Shown: positions 15,992 through 24,994, counted from the stretch's first letter. The stretch: DNA of 64,000 nt from Nioella sp. MMSF_3534 (GCF_030732985.1 NZ_JASHJX010000010.1:1-64000), one strand, 5' to 3'. A program made the numbers and translations. The notes: generated by a model not told the origin, from the letters alone.

Positions 15992-17140
15992 CTATAGCAC
16001 CACCTCTGCCAGGGCCTTGGGGTGATGGGTCAGAGGTTCCCACCCATCCTCGGTGATGATGAAGCTGTCGCCCACCTGCGCGCGGAAGGTCTCGACCGAG
16101 ACCGAGCCATCAACCGCCAGCACCATGCCGGGTTGAATGATCGTCGTGTCGCCCGTCACAAGCTGCGGTTTTTCAAGGAAGCTGAAGCCCGTCGCCCGCC
16201 CGCAGCGGAACGGGTATTCGAAGCCTGCGCCCTGGATCACCTCGGCATAGGCTGCGTGGACGCTTTCGGCGGTCACGCCGGGGCGCAGCGCGTCGAGCGC
16301 GGCTTTCTGGCTGGCCACCGCGACCTCGTAGACCGCGACCTGATCTGAGGGCGCGTCGCCGATCCAGAAGGTCCTGTCAAACCCCAGTTTGAACCGGTGG
16401 AAATTGGTCATCCCGCAGAAGCACAGGAACACCGGTTCGCCCCGCCGCATGATCCGGGTCGAGGCGCGGTGGTGGGTTTTGACGATGTCGCTACCCGAGG
16501 CCATGATCTGCAGGAAATGCGTGTTGGGCGACATGTCGGTGTCGTCGTAATGGGCGGCCAGCAGCTCTGCTGCTTTGCGGGTGCCCGCCTGAGACGTTGC
16601 GATGGCAACCTCGTATTCCGGCACCCCGTCGGCAATCGCGCCGCGCCCTGCAGCCATCATCGCATCGGCGACCTGCCCGGCATGGCGGGCCAGTTGCAGT
16701 TCCTGCTCTGACTTGATCATGCGCATGTCGGCAAGGTTCGGGGTCACGCTGGTGATGGTCTGGCCGGTGGTCAGCTCATCCACATAGGCCCGCACCAGCG
16801 GTGGCATATGATGGGGTTCAAGGCCGATGCTGGCGGTCCCCTTCAATGCACCGGGCAGCTCTTCGCGCCATTCAGCGCCCATGCCATCGTTCCACGCGGC
16901 GATCCGGTCCACCCGGGCCGAGGCCAGCGCAGAGTTGAGGTCGATCGTGGGGGTGATCAGAAGGCTGTCGCCGTCACGCGGAACCACAAGGATCGTGGGC
17001 CGCCCGAATTCCATATGAAGGTAGTCGTTATAGCCGGTCAGGTAATAGACATTGTCGTCATCGGTGATGAGCGCGACGTCCATTCCCGCATCGGTCATGC
17101 GGCTGCGCAGGGTTTGCAGGCGGCGTTCGAACAGGCTCAT
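15992..17140 (-). CDS. M24-fold protein, creatinase/ectoine-hydrolase-like
   Basis: The 382-residue protein has the two-domain architecture of creatinase and M24 peptidases. It lacks the five metal ligands of aminopeptidase P: the expected Asp, Asp, His, Glu, Glu positions read Cys, Gly, Arg, Asp and Gly (in FLCFCG, LGFDRTF, RCGRATG, VLAVDGSV, QVGDSF). Creatinase-like features are present instead: the FGRP segment (creatinase Phe62/Arg64, carboxylate binding), MRMIKS, and a His in KTHHRASTR at the catalytic His position. It is therefore likely a cofactor-independent C-N hydrolase, or an inactive relative. It is 24 bases downstream of the acyl-CoA ligase gene, on the same strand. Confidence 0.75.
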   Translation of the reverse strand: MSLFERRLQTLRSRMTDAGMDVALITDDDNVYYLTGYNDYLHMEFGRPTILVVPRDGDSLLITPTIDLNSALASARVDRIAAWNDGMGAEWREELPGALKGTASIGLEPHHMPPLVRAYVDELTTGQTITSVTPNLADMRMIKSEQELQLARHAGQVADAMMAAGRGAIADGVPEYEVAIATSQAGTRKAAELLAAHYDDTDMSPNTHFLQIMASGSDIVKTHHRASTRIMRRGEPVFLCFCGMTNFHRFKLGFDRTFWIGDAPSDQVAVYEVAVASQKAALDALRPGVTAESVHAAYAEVIQGAGFEYPFRCGRATGFSFLEKPQLVTGDTTIIQPGMVLAVDGSVSVETFRAQVGDSFIITEDGWEPLTHHPKALAEVVL

Positions 17141-17164
17141 GGCGTCGTCCTTTTGCGCGGGTGT

Positions 17165-18796
17165 TCAGATCTCGGCGGCCACCTTGCGCAGTTCGAATTT
17201 CTGGATCTTGCCGGTCGAGGTCTTGGGTAGCTCCTGGAACACCACATGCTTGGGGGTCTTGAACCCGGCCAGCCGCTGGCGGGCGAAGGCGATAAGGTCG
17301 TCCTCGGTGACCTCGACCCCCGGTTTCAGTTCCACGAAGGCGCAGGGCACCTCGCCCCATTTGTCGTCGGGCTTGGCGACCACGGCACAAAGCAGCACGG
17401 CAGGGTGGTGCATCAGCGCGCCTTCCACCTCGACCGAGCTGATATTCTCGCCGCCCGAAATGATGATGTCCTTGGCGCGGTCGGCGATCTGGATGTAGCT
17501 GTCGGGGTGCTGCAGCGCGATGTCGCCGGAATGGAAATAGCCGCCCCGGAAGGCCTCTGCCGTGGCGCGGGGGTTCTTGTAATAGCCCTTCATCACCGAA
17601 TTGCCGCGGATCATGATCTCGCCGGTCGCAGCGCCGTCCTGCGGGATCTGGTTCATGTCGCTGTCGGTGACGATGATGGGTTCCATATTGGGAAGCGCGA
17701 CGCCCTGGCGGGCCTTGATCGCGGCGCGGTCTTCCTGGGCCAGTGTGCCCCATTCGTCATCTTTCCAGACGCATTCGGTGGCGTGGCCATAGGTTTCGGT
17801 CAGGCCGTAAACCTGGGTGACGTTGAAGCCCATGGGCTCGATCGCGGCCAGCGTTGCAGCGGCGGGGGGCGCGCCTGCGGTGAAGACCTCGACAATGTGA
17901 TCGAAAGCGCGGCGGTCGGCCTCGGATGAGTTCACGATCATGTTCAGCACGATGGGCGCGCCGCCGAAATGGGTCACGCCCTCATCGGCGATGGCGTCGT
18001 AGATCGCCTTGGCGGTCACGTCGCGGCAGCAGACCACGGTGCCGCCAAGCGCGGGCAGCATCCAGGTGTGGCACCAGTTGTTGCAGTGGAAGAAGGGCAC
18101 GATGGTCAGCAGGCGGGGATAAAGCGTCATCCGCCAGGAAATCGGTGTGCCCATGGTGACCAGATAGGCACCACGATGGTGATAGACGACGCCCTTGGGG
18201 CGGCCGGTGGTGCCGGAGGTGTAGTTGAGCGCGATGCTCTCCCACTCATCTTCGGGCATGATCCATTCGAAATCGGCATCGCCCTCGGCCAGCAGGTCCT
18301 CATAGGTCAGGTGACGGCCCGAGGCGGGGTAGCCGGCCTGATCGTCGGGCACCTCGACGATCAGGGGCAGGTCTTCGGATTCCATTTCCTTCATGGCCGC
18401 CTCGACGGAGCCCAGAAACTGGGTATCGACCAGCACGACAGAGGCTTCGCCGTGATCGAGGATGTAGCTGATCGTCCCGATTTCCAGCCGCGTGTTGATC
18501 GTGTTCAGCACCGCCCCGCAGGCGGGCACGCCAAAGAGCGCCTCGGCCTGGGCGGGGACGTTGGGCATGACGGTGGCGACCACGTCGCCGGGGGCCACAC
18601 CGCGACCGGCAAGCGCCGAGGCCAGTTGCGACACGCGGGCATGGTATTCGGAATAGGTCTTGCGGAAGCTGCCATAGACCAGCGCCTCGACCTGCGGATA
18701 GACCAGCACGGCGCGTTTGAGATGCGTCAGCGGCGTCAGCGGCACGAAATTCGCGGCGCGTTTTTCCAGCCCGGTTTCATCCTTCATCCAGCCCAT
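17165..18796 (-). CDS. Acyl-CoA synthetase (AMP-forming)
   Basis: The 543-residue protein is an ANL-superfamily ligase: P-loop YTSGTTGRPKGVVYHH, adenine/acyl motif VYGLTETYGH, the hinge-region YFHSGDIALQHPDSYIQIADR, and the C-terminal catalytic Lys in KTSTGKIQKFELR. It would activate a carboxylate with ATP and CoA. The N-terminus MGWMKDETGLEKRAANFVPL is typical of a large group of proteobacterial medium/short-chain ligases. AGGAGG lies just upstream of the chosen ATG; an open extension further upstream has no family similarity. The CDS is followed by the creatinase-like gene and converges on the transporter cluster, so it may activate that cluster's acid product. Confidence 0.88.
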   Translation of the reverse strand: MGWMKDETGLEKRAANFVPLTPLTHLKRAVLVYPQVEALVYGSFRKTYSEYHARVSQLASALAGRGVAPGDVVATVMPNVPAQAEALFGVPACGAVLNTINTRLEIGTISYILDHGEASVVLVDTQFLGSVEAAMKEMESEDLPLIVEVPDDQAGYPASGRHLTYEDLLAEGDADFEWIMPEDEWESIALNYTSGTTGRPKGVVYHHRGAYLVTMGTPISWRMTLYPRLLTIVPFFHCNNWCHTWMLPALGGTVVCCRDVTAKAIYDAIADEGVTHFGGAPIVLNMIVNSSEADRRAFDHIVEVFTAGAPPAAATLAAIEPMGFNVTQVYGLTETYGHATECVWKDDEWGTLAQEDRAAIKARQGVALPNMEPIIVTDSDMNQIPQDGAATGEIMIRGNSVMKGYYKNPRATAEAFRGGYFHSGDIALQHPDSYIQIADRAKDIIISGGENISSVEVEGALMHHPAVLLCAVVAKPDDKWGEVPCAFVELKPGVEVTEDDLIAFARQRLAGFKTPKHVVFQELPKTSTGKIQKFELRKVAAEI

Positions 18797-19185
18797 GCGG
18801 TGTCCTCCTGCCGGTCGTCGATGCGATGCTCGGGATGTTTGGCAGAGATTTTTCAAAAGAAAAGAGTTTGTGTGACGCAACGGCATCAAATGTCGGACAT
18901 TTGGCGGTCCTGTACCTTGAACAGTCGCTAACGCAGGCTGCCGATGCACCGTGAACCGGGGCGCGCGCCGCCCGTGCAGGTGCTGTCCTGTATCGGCCAG
19001 CGAATCGCGGGGCATTTGCGGCGGGACGTCCGCCGAGCGGCGGTCGATCCGGGTGGCGCTTTGCATGATGCTTCATTCAAAAAGCCGGAGATGCCTTTTA
19101 AAGGGAAATGATCCGTTAATTATTATTGCTCAAAGTTTTTCATATTTTCGCCATTCTGGATCTCAATAAGAAACTCAATCAAACA
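18797..19185. other. Intergenic region with divergent promoters
   Basis: About 390 bases between the acyl-CoA ligase (leftward) and the Hint-domain gene (rightward). AT-rich patches (around 18845-18870 and 19120-19150) suggest promoters. An inverted repeat at 18887-18903 is listed separately. No gene is recognisable, although a TTG at 19126 could extend the next gene. Confidence 0.4.
18887..18903. promoter_or_regulatory. Palindromic operator candidate CAAATGTC-G-GACATTTG
   Basis: Perfect 8-bp inverted repeat with a single central base, about 90 bases upstream of the acyl-CoA ligase start, next to an AT-rich stretch. The size and symmetry fit a dimeric helix-turn-helix repressor of the TetR, GntR or MarR type. 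The cognate regulator is not identified. Confidence 0.45.
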
Positions 19186-19866
19186 ATGGAATCGAGCGTG
19201 ACCAAGCAGATCAGACACAGGGCCGTTGGAAAGGCCATCATTCCCGGTGCGGCAATGCTGACCGGGTTCGGCGGTGAGGCCTTGCCCCTTGGGTTGCAGG
19301 GGCGGACACCGGTGCAGACCCCCTATGGCGATCTGCCGGTCAGCGAGCTGACGCCGGGGACATTGGTGGAAACCTTCGAGGATGGATACAAGGAAATCCG
19401 CGCCATCATCCAGCGCCGGGCCTGGGCCAGCCCGTCCGAACGCTGCATGGAGCATTGGCCCTTCGAAATACCCGCAGGGGCGCTGGGCAATTGCGAGCCC
19501 CTGCAACTGATGCAGCATCAGGCGGTCATCTATGAAAGCGATCTGGTGGAAAAGATGACCGGCGATCCCTTCGTTCTGCTGCCAGCGAAGGCGCTGGATG
19601 GCTATGGCGGGATCAAGCCGGTGGAACCCGTGGGGGATCAGCTGGTCTATGAACTGATCTTCGATCAGCCACAGGCGATCTGCGTGGGCGGCGGCACCTA
19701 TCTGCTGGCCGACGATGCGCTGAGTTTCGAGGTGGCACTGGGGCATCTGAAGATCGTGGACAACTGCAAGGCGCTGAGCTGGGAAAAGGCGCGATTGCTG
19801 ATGAAGCATATCGAGGCCGGGACATTCGCCGAAGGCCGGGCGATGGTCGCGGCAGAGGCGGACTAG
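19186..19866 (+). CDS. Hint-domain (Hedgehog/intein-type) protein, nucleophile missing
   Basis: The 226-residue protein resembles the Hint_2 family common in Rhodobacterales: TPYGDLPVSELTPGTLVETFEDG matches the usual T-x-x-G-x-x-x-V-x-x-L-x-x-G-x-x-V segment, and LIFDQPQAICVGGGTYLLAD matches the C-terminal strand. The leading Cys of self-splicing or self-cleaving Hint domains (CFxxGT) is absent; the site reads QGRTPV. Autoproteolysis is therefore unlikely. The ATG at 19186 is used; a TTG at 19126 would add 20 residues. The function of these short stand-alone proteins is unknown. Confidence 0.65.
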   Translation: MESSVTKQIRHRAVGKAIIPGAAMLTGFGGEALPLGLQGRTPVQTPYGDLPVSELTPGTLVETFEDGYKEIRAIIQRRAWASPSERCMEHWPFEIPAGALGNCEPLQLMQHQAVIYESDLVEKMTGDPFVLLPAKALDGYGGIKPVEPVGDQLVYELIFDQPQAICVGGGTYLLADDALSFEVALGHLKIVDNCKALSWEKARLLMKHIEAGTFAEGRAMVAAEAD

Positions 19867-20010
19867 GCCGGTCTCGGCTTGCCTTTCCTGCCGGGTGCAG
19901 GGTAGGCTTCGCCCTGACAACAGGAGTGCTCTGCCAGTGATCAAGTAAGGCCCAACCCGTATCTCAGGCCCCGCCGGGGGCAAGTTGGACCTTGTTTGAG
20001 GAGCACTTGA

Positions 20011-20544
20011 ATGCATCCCGTTATCTATGACGTGGCCGTGTCTGTGGACGGCTATATTTCCGGTCCCGAAGGGGACATTTCCGGTTTTGCCCATGAGGGG
20101 CCGGTGGTGGAGGACTATGTCGCCCGACTGGCAGGCTATGCCACCGCCATCATGGGGCGTGGCACTTACGAGTTCGGCTACCGCTTTGGCATGGAGCCGG
20201 GGCAGAACCCCTACGGCCACATGCGGACCCATGTGTATTCCGAGCGGCTGAACCTGCCGGAAAAGCGGGCGGTGATCCTGCATCGCGGGGCAGGGCGGGC
20301 GCAGGTTGCGGAGGTGATCCGTGGGTCTGACGGGCCGGTCTACCTGTGCGGTGGTGGGGCATTTGCCGGGGCGCTGCTGGGCTGGGGGCTGATCGACAGG
20401 CTGCGGGTGAAACGCGCGCCGATTGTTCTGGGCGGCGGTACGCGGTTGTTCGGGGGCTGCCCGGTGCAACCGGACCTGCGGCTTCATGCGCAGACCGTCT
20501 ATGACGGCGGCTATCTGTATCAGGATTTCGAGGTCATCCATTAA
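20011..20544 (+). CDS. RibD/dihydrofolate-reductase-like protein
   Basis: The 177-residue protein has the RibD C-terminal/DHFR-like reductase pattern: an N-terminal VSVDGYISGPEGD, the central TAIMGRGTYEFG motif, a VYLCGGGAFAGALLGWGLIDRL segment that contacts NADPH, and APIVLGGGTRLFGG. Members of this group (YyaP/YwjB type) bind NADPH, but their physiological substrate is mostly unknown. The gene stands alone between Hint and fadB, converging on fadB. Confidence 0.82.
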   Translation: MHPVIYDVAVSVDGYISGPEGDISGFAHEGPVVEDYVARLAGYATAIMGRGTYEFGYRFGMEPGQNPYGHMRTHVYSERLNLPEKRAVILHRGAGRAQVAEVIRGSDGPVYLCGGGAFAGALLGWGLIDRLRVKRAPIVLGGGTRLFGGCPVQPDLRLHAQTVYDGGYLYQDFEVIH

Positions 20545-20597
20545 GGAATGACATGGGGCGAGGCGGTGTGATCGCCTCGCCCTGTTGGTCTGCCGGT

Positions 20598-22805
20598 TTA
20601 CGCGGCTGTTTGCGCCTTCGGGCCGAAGCGGCCGTAGAAGCTGTGGCCCTTGCCTGCCATCTCGCGCAGAAGATCGGGGGTGGCGAAGCGCGCGCCATAG
20701 GTCTCGGTCAGCTGGTCACAGCGTTCCGCCGCATAGGGTGTGCCGAGCATGTCGAGCCAGCTGAACGGACCGCCGGACCAAGGGGCGAAGCCCCAGCCCA
20801 GGATCGCGCCCACGTCGCCTTCGCGGATGTCTTCCAGCACGCCTTCCTCCAGCGCGCGGACCGCTTCCAGAACCTGCGCGAAGAGCAGGCGGTGCTGGAC
20901 CTCGATCAGCTCGGGCTGCGCGTCCGCCTCCGGGTACTTCGCGGCCAGACCCTCCCACAGGCCCTGACGCTTGCCGTTGTCGTCATAGGCGTAGAAACCG
21001 GATTTGGACTTGCGGCCAAGGCGGCCCTCGTCGGCCATCCAGAAGAGCACGTCATCGACGGCGGCATCGGGATAGGCGTCGCCCATGGCAGCCTTGGTGG
21101 CCTTGGCGATTTTCACGCCGAGGTCGATGGAGGTTTCATCGACCAGCTGCAGCGGGCCGAGCGGCATGCCCACCAGTTTCGCCGCATTCTCGATCAGCGC
21201 CGGGGCCACGCCCTCCTTCACCATGCGAATGCCTTCGTTGATGTAAGGAATGATGCAGCGGTTGGCGTAGAAGAAGCGGGCGTCATTGACGACGATCGGC
21301 GTCTTGCGGATCTGGCGCACATAGTCGAGCGCCTTGGCCACGGCGCGGCTGCCGGTTTCCTTGCCCTTGATGATCTCCACCAGCAGCATCTTGTCGACGG
21401 GGCTGAAGAAGTGGATGCCGATGAACTGCTCGGGGCGGGTGCTGGCCTTCGCCAGGTCGCTGATCGGCAGGGTCGAGGTGTTGGTGGCGAAGATCGCGCC
21501 TTCGGGAATGACCGCTTCCGCCTTGGCGGTGACGTCGGCCTTGACGGAGGGGTCTTCGAACACGGCCTCAACGATCAGGTCGCAGCCTTCGAGCGCGGCA
21601 TAATCGGTGGTCGCGGTGATGCGCGCCAAAAGCTCCGCCTTCTGGTCCTCCGTCACCTTGCGGCGGGAAATGCCCTTGTCGAGGATGCCGGTGGAGTAGG
21701 ATTTGCCCCGGTCGGCGGCTTCCTGCGTGCTGTCGATCAGCACCACCTCGATGCCCGCCTTGGCCGAGACATAGGCGATGCCCGCGCCCATCATGCCCGC
21801 GCCCAGAACGCCGACCTTCTTGACGGTTTCATCGGCCACATCGGGACGGTTCGCGCCTTTTTCAAGCGCCTCCTTGTTGACGAAGAGGCTGTTGATCATG
21901 GCAGAGGACGAGGGGTTCATCAGCACATTGGTGAACCAGCGCGCCTCCACCTGCAGCGCCGTGTCGAAGGGCACCAGCGCGCCTTCGTAGACAGCCGAGA
22001 GCAGCGCCTTGGCCGCCGGGTAGACGCCCTTGGTCTTGCCGTTCACCATGGCCGATGCGCCCACGAAAGTCATGAAGCCCGAGGGCGAATAGGGCGCGCC
22101 GCCGGGCATCTTGTAGCCCTTCTGGTCCCACGGTTTGACGATATCTGCGTCCTTGGCGTTCAGAACCCACTCCTTTGCGGCAGAGAGCAGCTCGTCTGCC
22201 GGAACGACCTCATCCACGATGCCCGCGGATTTGGCTTTCTTCGGGTCGGAAAGCTTGCCTTCCAGCAGGAAGGGGCTGGCCGCCATCGCGCCCATCTTGC
22301 GCGTCAGCCGGGTGGTGCCGCCCGCGCCGGGGAAGATGCCGACCATGATCTCCGGCAGGCCGATCTTGGCCTTGGGGTTGTCGGCGGCGAAGATGCGATG
22401 GCACGACAGCGGGATCTCCAGACCAATGCCAAGCGCGGTGCCGGGCAGGGCGCAGGCGATGGGTTTACCGCCCTTCAGCGTCTTGGGGTCCATGCCCGCG
22501 CGCTCGATCTTGCGCATGATGCGGTGGGCATTCATGATCCCGTCAAAGAGCCCCTGGGCCGGGTTGTCGCCCGCCATTTCCTTCATCTTGGCGATGACCT
22601 TGAGGTCCATGCCGCCCGCGAAGCTGCCGGGCTTGCCGCTGGTCAGGATCACGCCCTTGATGGCGTCATCGGCCAGCGCCTGGTCGATCAACTGGTCCAG
22701 CTCGTCCCAGCCCTCCAGCGTCATCACGTTCATGCTCTTGCCCTGGGTGTCCCAGGTGATGGTGGCGACGCCGTCGGCGTCTGTTTTCATGGTGAAATCG
22801 GTCAT
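20598..22805 (-). CDS. fadB: Fatty acid oxidation multifunctional enzyme, enoyl-CoA hydratase/3-hydroxyacyl-CoA dehydrogenase
   Basis: The 735-residue protein has an N-terminal crotonase domain (about 1-190; GKPGSFAGGMDLK and PGAGGTTRLTRKMG) followed by a 3-hydroxyacyl-CoA dehydrogenase. The latter has the NAD-binding VGVLGAGMMGAGIAYVSA, the active-site region IGIHFFSPVDKMLLVEII, and C-terminal helical domains ending in GWGFAPWSGGPFSWLD. It catalyses hydration and NAD-dependent oxidation in beta-oxidation, partnering the thiolase at 23275-24486. Its ATG overlaps the cupin stop by 4 bases, so fadA, cupin and fadB are coupled. Confidence 0.95.
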   Translation of the reverse strand: MTDFTMKTDADGVATITWDTQGKSMNVMTLEGWDELDQLIDQALADDAIKGVILTSGKPGSFAGGMDLKVIAKMKEMAGDNPAQGLFDGIMNAHRIMRKIERAGMDPKTLKGGKPIACALPGTALGIGLEIPLSCHRIFAADNPKAKIGLPEIMVGIFPGAGGTTRLTRKMGAMAASPFLLEGKLSDPKKAKSAGIVDEVVPADELLSAAKEWVLNAKDADIVKPWDQKGYKMPGGAPYSPSGFMTFVGASAMVNGKTKGVYPAAKALLSAVYEGALVPFDTALQVEARWFTNVLMNPSSSAMINSLFVNKEALEKGANRPDVADETVKKVGVLGAGMMGAGIAYVSAKAGIEVVLIDSTQEAADRGKSYSTGILDKGISRRKVTEDQKAELLARITATTDYAALEGCDLIVEAVFEDPSVKADVTAKAEAVIPEGAIFATNTSTLPISDLAKASTRPEQFIGIHFFSPVDKMLLVEIIKGKETGSRAVAKALDYVRQIRKTPIVVNDARFFYANRCIIPYINEGIRMVKEGVAPALIENAAKLVGMPLGPLQLVDETSIDLGVKIAKATKAAMGDAYPDAAVDDVLFWMADEGRLGRKSKSGFYAYDDNGKRQGLWEGLAAKYPEADAQPELIEVQHRLLFAQVLEAVRALEEGVLEDIREGDVGAILGWGFAPWSGGPFSWLDMLGTPYAAERCDQLTETYGARFATPDLLREMAGKGHSFYGRFGPKAQTAA

Positions 22806-23275
22806 TTGTCGTCTCCCTTCAGCGGGGTGCCGTCTTTGCGGGTGAAGGTGAAACCGGTCGCGTCAACGCTGATTTTCAGGTCGATATCGCTGTACCAGCC
22901 GGTCTCGGTTTCCGTGCGGGTGCCGATGACGAGGAAGCGGGCCTCGTCGCCGGTGTTGTTGATGAAGCAGTGGCCGTTGGGATCGCCCGCCTTGAAGGTG
23001 GCGCAGTCGCCTGCGGTCATCTGGGTCTCGCCGTGGTCGTCGACCAGCGTGCAGGTGCCCTGCGTGACCATCACGAATTCATCCTGCTGTTCGTGCCAGT
23101 GGCGCAGCGAGGATTTCGCACCGGGGGCGAGGATGACGATATTCGCCCCGAACTGCGTCAGCCCGCCCGCATCGCCCACGCGCAGCGAACTGCGCCCCTG
23201 CATCTCCGCATCATAAGGAGCGGGGTAGATGGAGCCGGTGCGGGCTTCCAGTTTGGTAAGGTCGATCTTGGGCAT
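22802..23275 (-). CDS. Cupin-domain protein embedded in the fad operon
   Basis: A 157-residue single-domain cupin with metal-ligand pattern LRHWHEQQDEFVMVTQG (HxH...E motif 1) and GDPNGHCFINN (motif 2). It starts inside the fadA stop (overlap of 1 base) and its stop overlaps the fadB start by 4 bases. Proteins of this type bind a divalent metal and may be dioxygenases, isomerases or sensors. No direct role in beta-oxidation is established. The tight coupling suggests co-translation with fadA/fadB. Confidence 0.85.
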   Translation of the reverse strand: MPKIDLTKLEARTGSIYPAPYDAEMQGRSSLRVGDAGGLTQFGANIVILAPGAKSSLRHWHEQQDEFVMVTQGTCTLVDDHGETQMTAGDCATFKAGDPNGHCFINNTGDEARFLVIGTRTETETGWYSDIDLKISVDATGFTFTRKDGTPLKGDDK

Positions 23276-24486
23276 CAGACGCGCTCGATGATGGTGGCAG
23301 CGCCCATGCCGGAGCCGATGCAGAGCGTCGCAAGCCCGGTTTCCTTGTCGGAGCGTTCCAATTCGTCCAGAAGCGTGCCGAGGATCATCGCGCCGGTGGC
23401 CCCAAGCGGGTGGCCCATGGCGATGGAGCCGCCATTGACGTTGATCTTGTCCCAATCCGCGTCGAACGCCTGCTGGAAGCGCATCACGACCGAGGCGAAG
23501 GCCTCATTCACTTCGAAGAGGTCCAGATCGCCGATGGTCATGCCGGATTCGGCCAGGATCTTCTGGGTCACCGGAACCGGGCCGGTCAGCATGATGGTGG
23601 GATCGGTGCCGATCTTGGCGGTGGCCCGGATGCGGGCGCGGGGCTTCAGCCCCATGGCCTCGCCGTATTCCTTGTTACCGATCAGAACGGCGGCAGCGCC
23701 ATCGACGATGCCCGAGGAATTGCCCGCATGGTGGATGTGGTTGATCCGCTCCAGATGCGGGTATTTCATCAACGCCACAGCGTCGAAACCGGGCATGACC
23801 TCTCCCATGTCCTTGAAGGAGGGCTTGAGGCCACCGAGCGACTGCATGTCGGTGCCGGGGCGCATGTATTCGTCATGATCGAGGATCGGCAGCCCGTTCT
23901 GGTCAAAGACCGGCACGATGGATTTGGCGAAGCGATTGTCATCCCACGCCGCTTTCGCGCGTTTCTGGGATTCCACCGCCAGCGCATCCGCCTGATCGCG
24001 GGTGAAGCCGTATTCGGTGGCGATGATATCGGCGGAAATGCCTTGCGGGACGAAGTAATTGTCCATCGCAATGGCGGGATCGACGGCAATTGCGCCGCCG
24101 TCCATGCCCATGGGGGTGCGGCTCATGCTTTCGACGCCACCGGCGATATAGGCATGGCCCGCGCCGCCCTTCACCTGGTTGGCGGCGAGGTTCACGGCCT
24201 CCAGCCCGCTCGCGCAGAAGCGGTTGATGGAGAGGCCGGGGATCGATTCGTCAAGGTCAGAGGCCAGAACCGCGGTGCGCGCGAGGCAGGCGCCCTGTTC
24301 GGCCACTTGCGTGACATTGCCCCAGATCACGTCCTCGACGGCATGGCCTTCGAGATTGTTGCGGTCTTTCAAGGCGTTCAGCGCAATCGCGGACAGCCGC
24401 GCGGCGCTGACTTCGTGCAAGGAACCGTCCTTGCGGCCCTTGCCGCGCGGGGTGCGGATGGCGTCATAGATATAGGCGTCGGTCAT
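23275..24486 (-). CDS. fadA: Acetyl-CoA C-acyltransferase (3-ketoacyl-CoA thiolase)
   Basis: The 403-residue thiolase carries the acylated Cys in NRFCASGLEAVN (residue 91), the NEAFASV motif, GGSIAMGHPLGATGA with the catalytic His, and the second Cys in LCIGSGMGAATI. It performs the last thiolytic step of beta-oxidation, releasing acetyl-CoA. It lies in the leftward operon headed by the MerR gene at 27975-28373, with fadB two genes downstream. Confidence 0.95.
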   Translation of the reverse strand: MTDAYIYDAIRTPRGKGRKDGSLHEVSAARLSAIALNALKDRNNLEGHAVEDVIWGNVTQVAEQGACLARTAVLASDLDESIPGLSINRFCASGLEAVNLAANQVKGGAGHAYIAGGVESMSRTPMGMDGGAIAVDPAIAMDNYFVPQGISADIIATEYGFTRDQADALAVESQKRAKAAWDDNRFAKSIVPVFDQNGLPILDHDEYMRPGTDMQSLGGLKPSFKDMGEVMPGFDAVALMKYPHLERINHIHHAGNSSGIVDGAAAVLIGNKEYGEAMGLKPRARIRATAKIGTDPTIMLTGPVPVTQKILAESGMTIGDLDLFEVNEAFASVVMRFQQAFDADWDKINVNGGSIAMGHPLGATGAMILGTLLDELERSDKETGLATLCIGSGMGAATIIERV

Positions 24487-24502
24487 GGGGAATCCTTACG
24501 TC

Positions 24503-24994
24503 TCAGGTCTGTGGCAGGTCGGATGGTAGCGACCAATGAGTGTCGACATGTTCTCTGCAAGCGCGGGCAGCGCTGCGGGTTTCGGTTGCGGTGAAGCAGG
24601 CCCTGTGAAGGCTTTCGCGCGCCTCCCGGAAGCCCTGGGAGGCCCAGAAGACCGTGGCCAGAGCCGACAGGGTAGCGAGCGCTAAGCCCGCGAAGATCAG
24701 CGGTGCGTCACGCGGCAACCGCTCCGCCGGGATGAGAAGCGGCAGCGCCGTGATCCCCCCCGTGCCGAAGAAGAGCAGCAGGGTTGCCGGGGCTTCGTAG
24801 TCGATCAGGCCGAGAAACACCGCTATCGCAGGCAGCGCGGCCAGACAGGTTGCGCCGAAGAGGAGGGCAAAGGCGCTGCGGGGCAGCGGGTCCGTCCGCC
24901 CGCGATAGGGTTTGAGCACGCAAGCAAGGCTCGCGCCCCCCACCAGCCCGCCGCACAGGGCGATGGCGGCCATGATGGCGAACGCCTCGGTCAT
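24503..24994 (-). CDS. Small integral membrane protein, unknown function
   Basis: The 163-residue product has about four hydrophobic segments (for example MAAIALCGGLVGGASLACVL, ALLFGATCLAALPAIAVFLG, ATLLLFFGTGGITALPLLI and PLIFAGLALATLSALATVF) and a soluble C-terminal tail with several Arg and Cys residues. I do not recognise a named family. Start and the upstream GST stop share ATGA, so it is co-translated with GST in the fad operon. A link to fatty-acid handling is inferred only from position. Confidence 0.65.
   Translation of the reverse strand: MTEAFAIMAAIALCGGLVGGASLACVLKPYRGRTDPLPRSAFALLFGATCLAALPAIAVFLGLIDYEAPATLLLFFGTGGITALPLLIPAERLPRDAPLIFAGLALATLSALATVFWASQGFREARESLHRACFTATETRSAARACREHVDTHWSLPSDLPQT

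Noticed and set aside
20553-23216. A very long open frame (887 codons) on the + strand opposite fadB and the cupin gene
   Set aside because: It is an antisense shadow of high-GC fadB codons; the translated product is Ala/Gly/Arg/His-rich without family motifs, whereas fadB/cupin on the minus strand have full domain signatures and overlaps.
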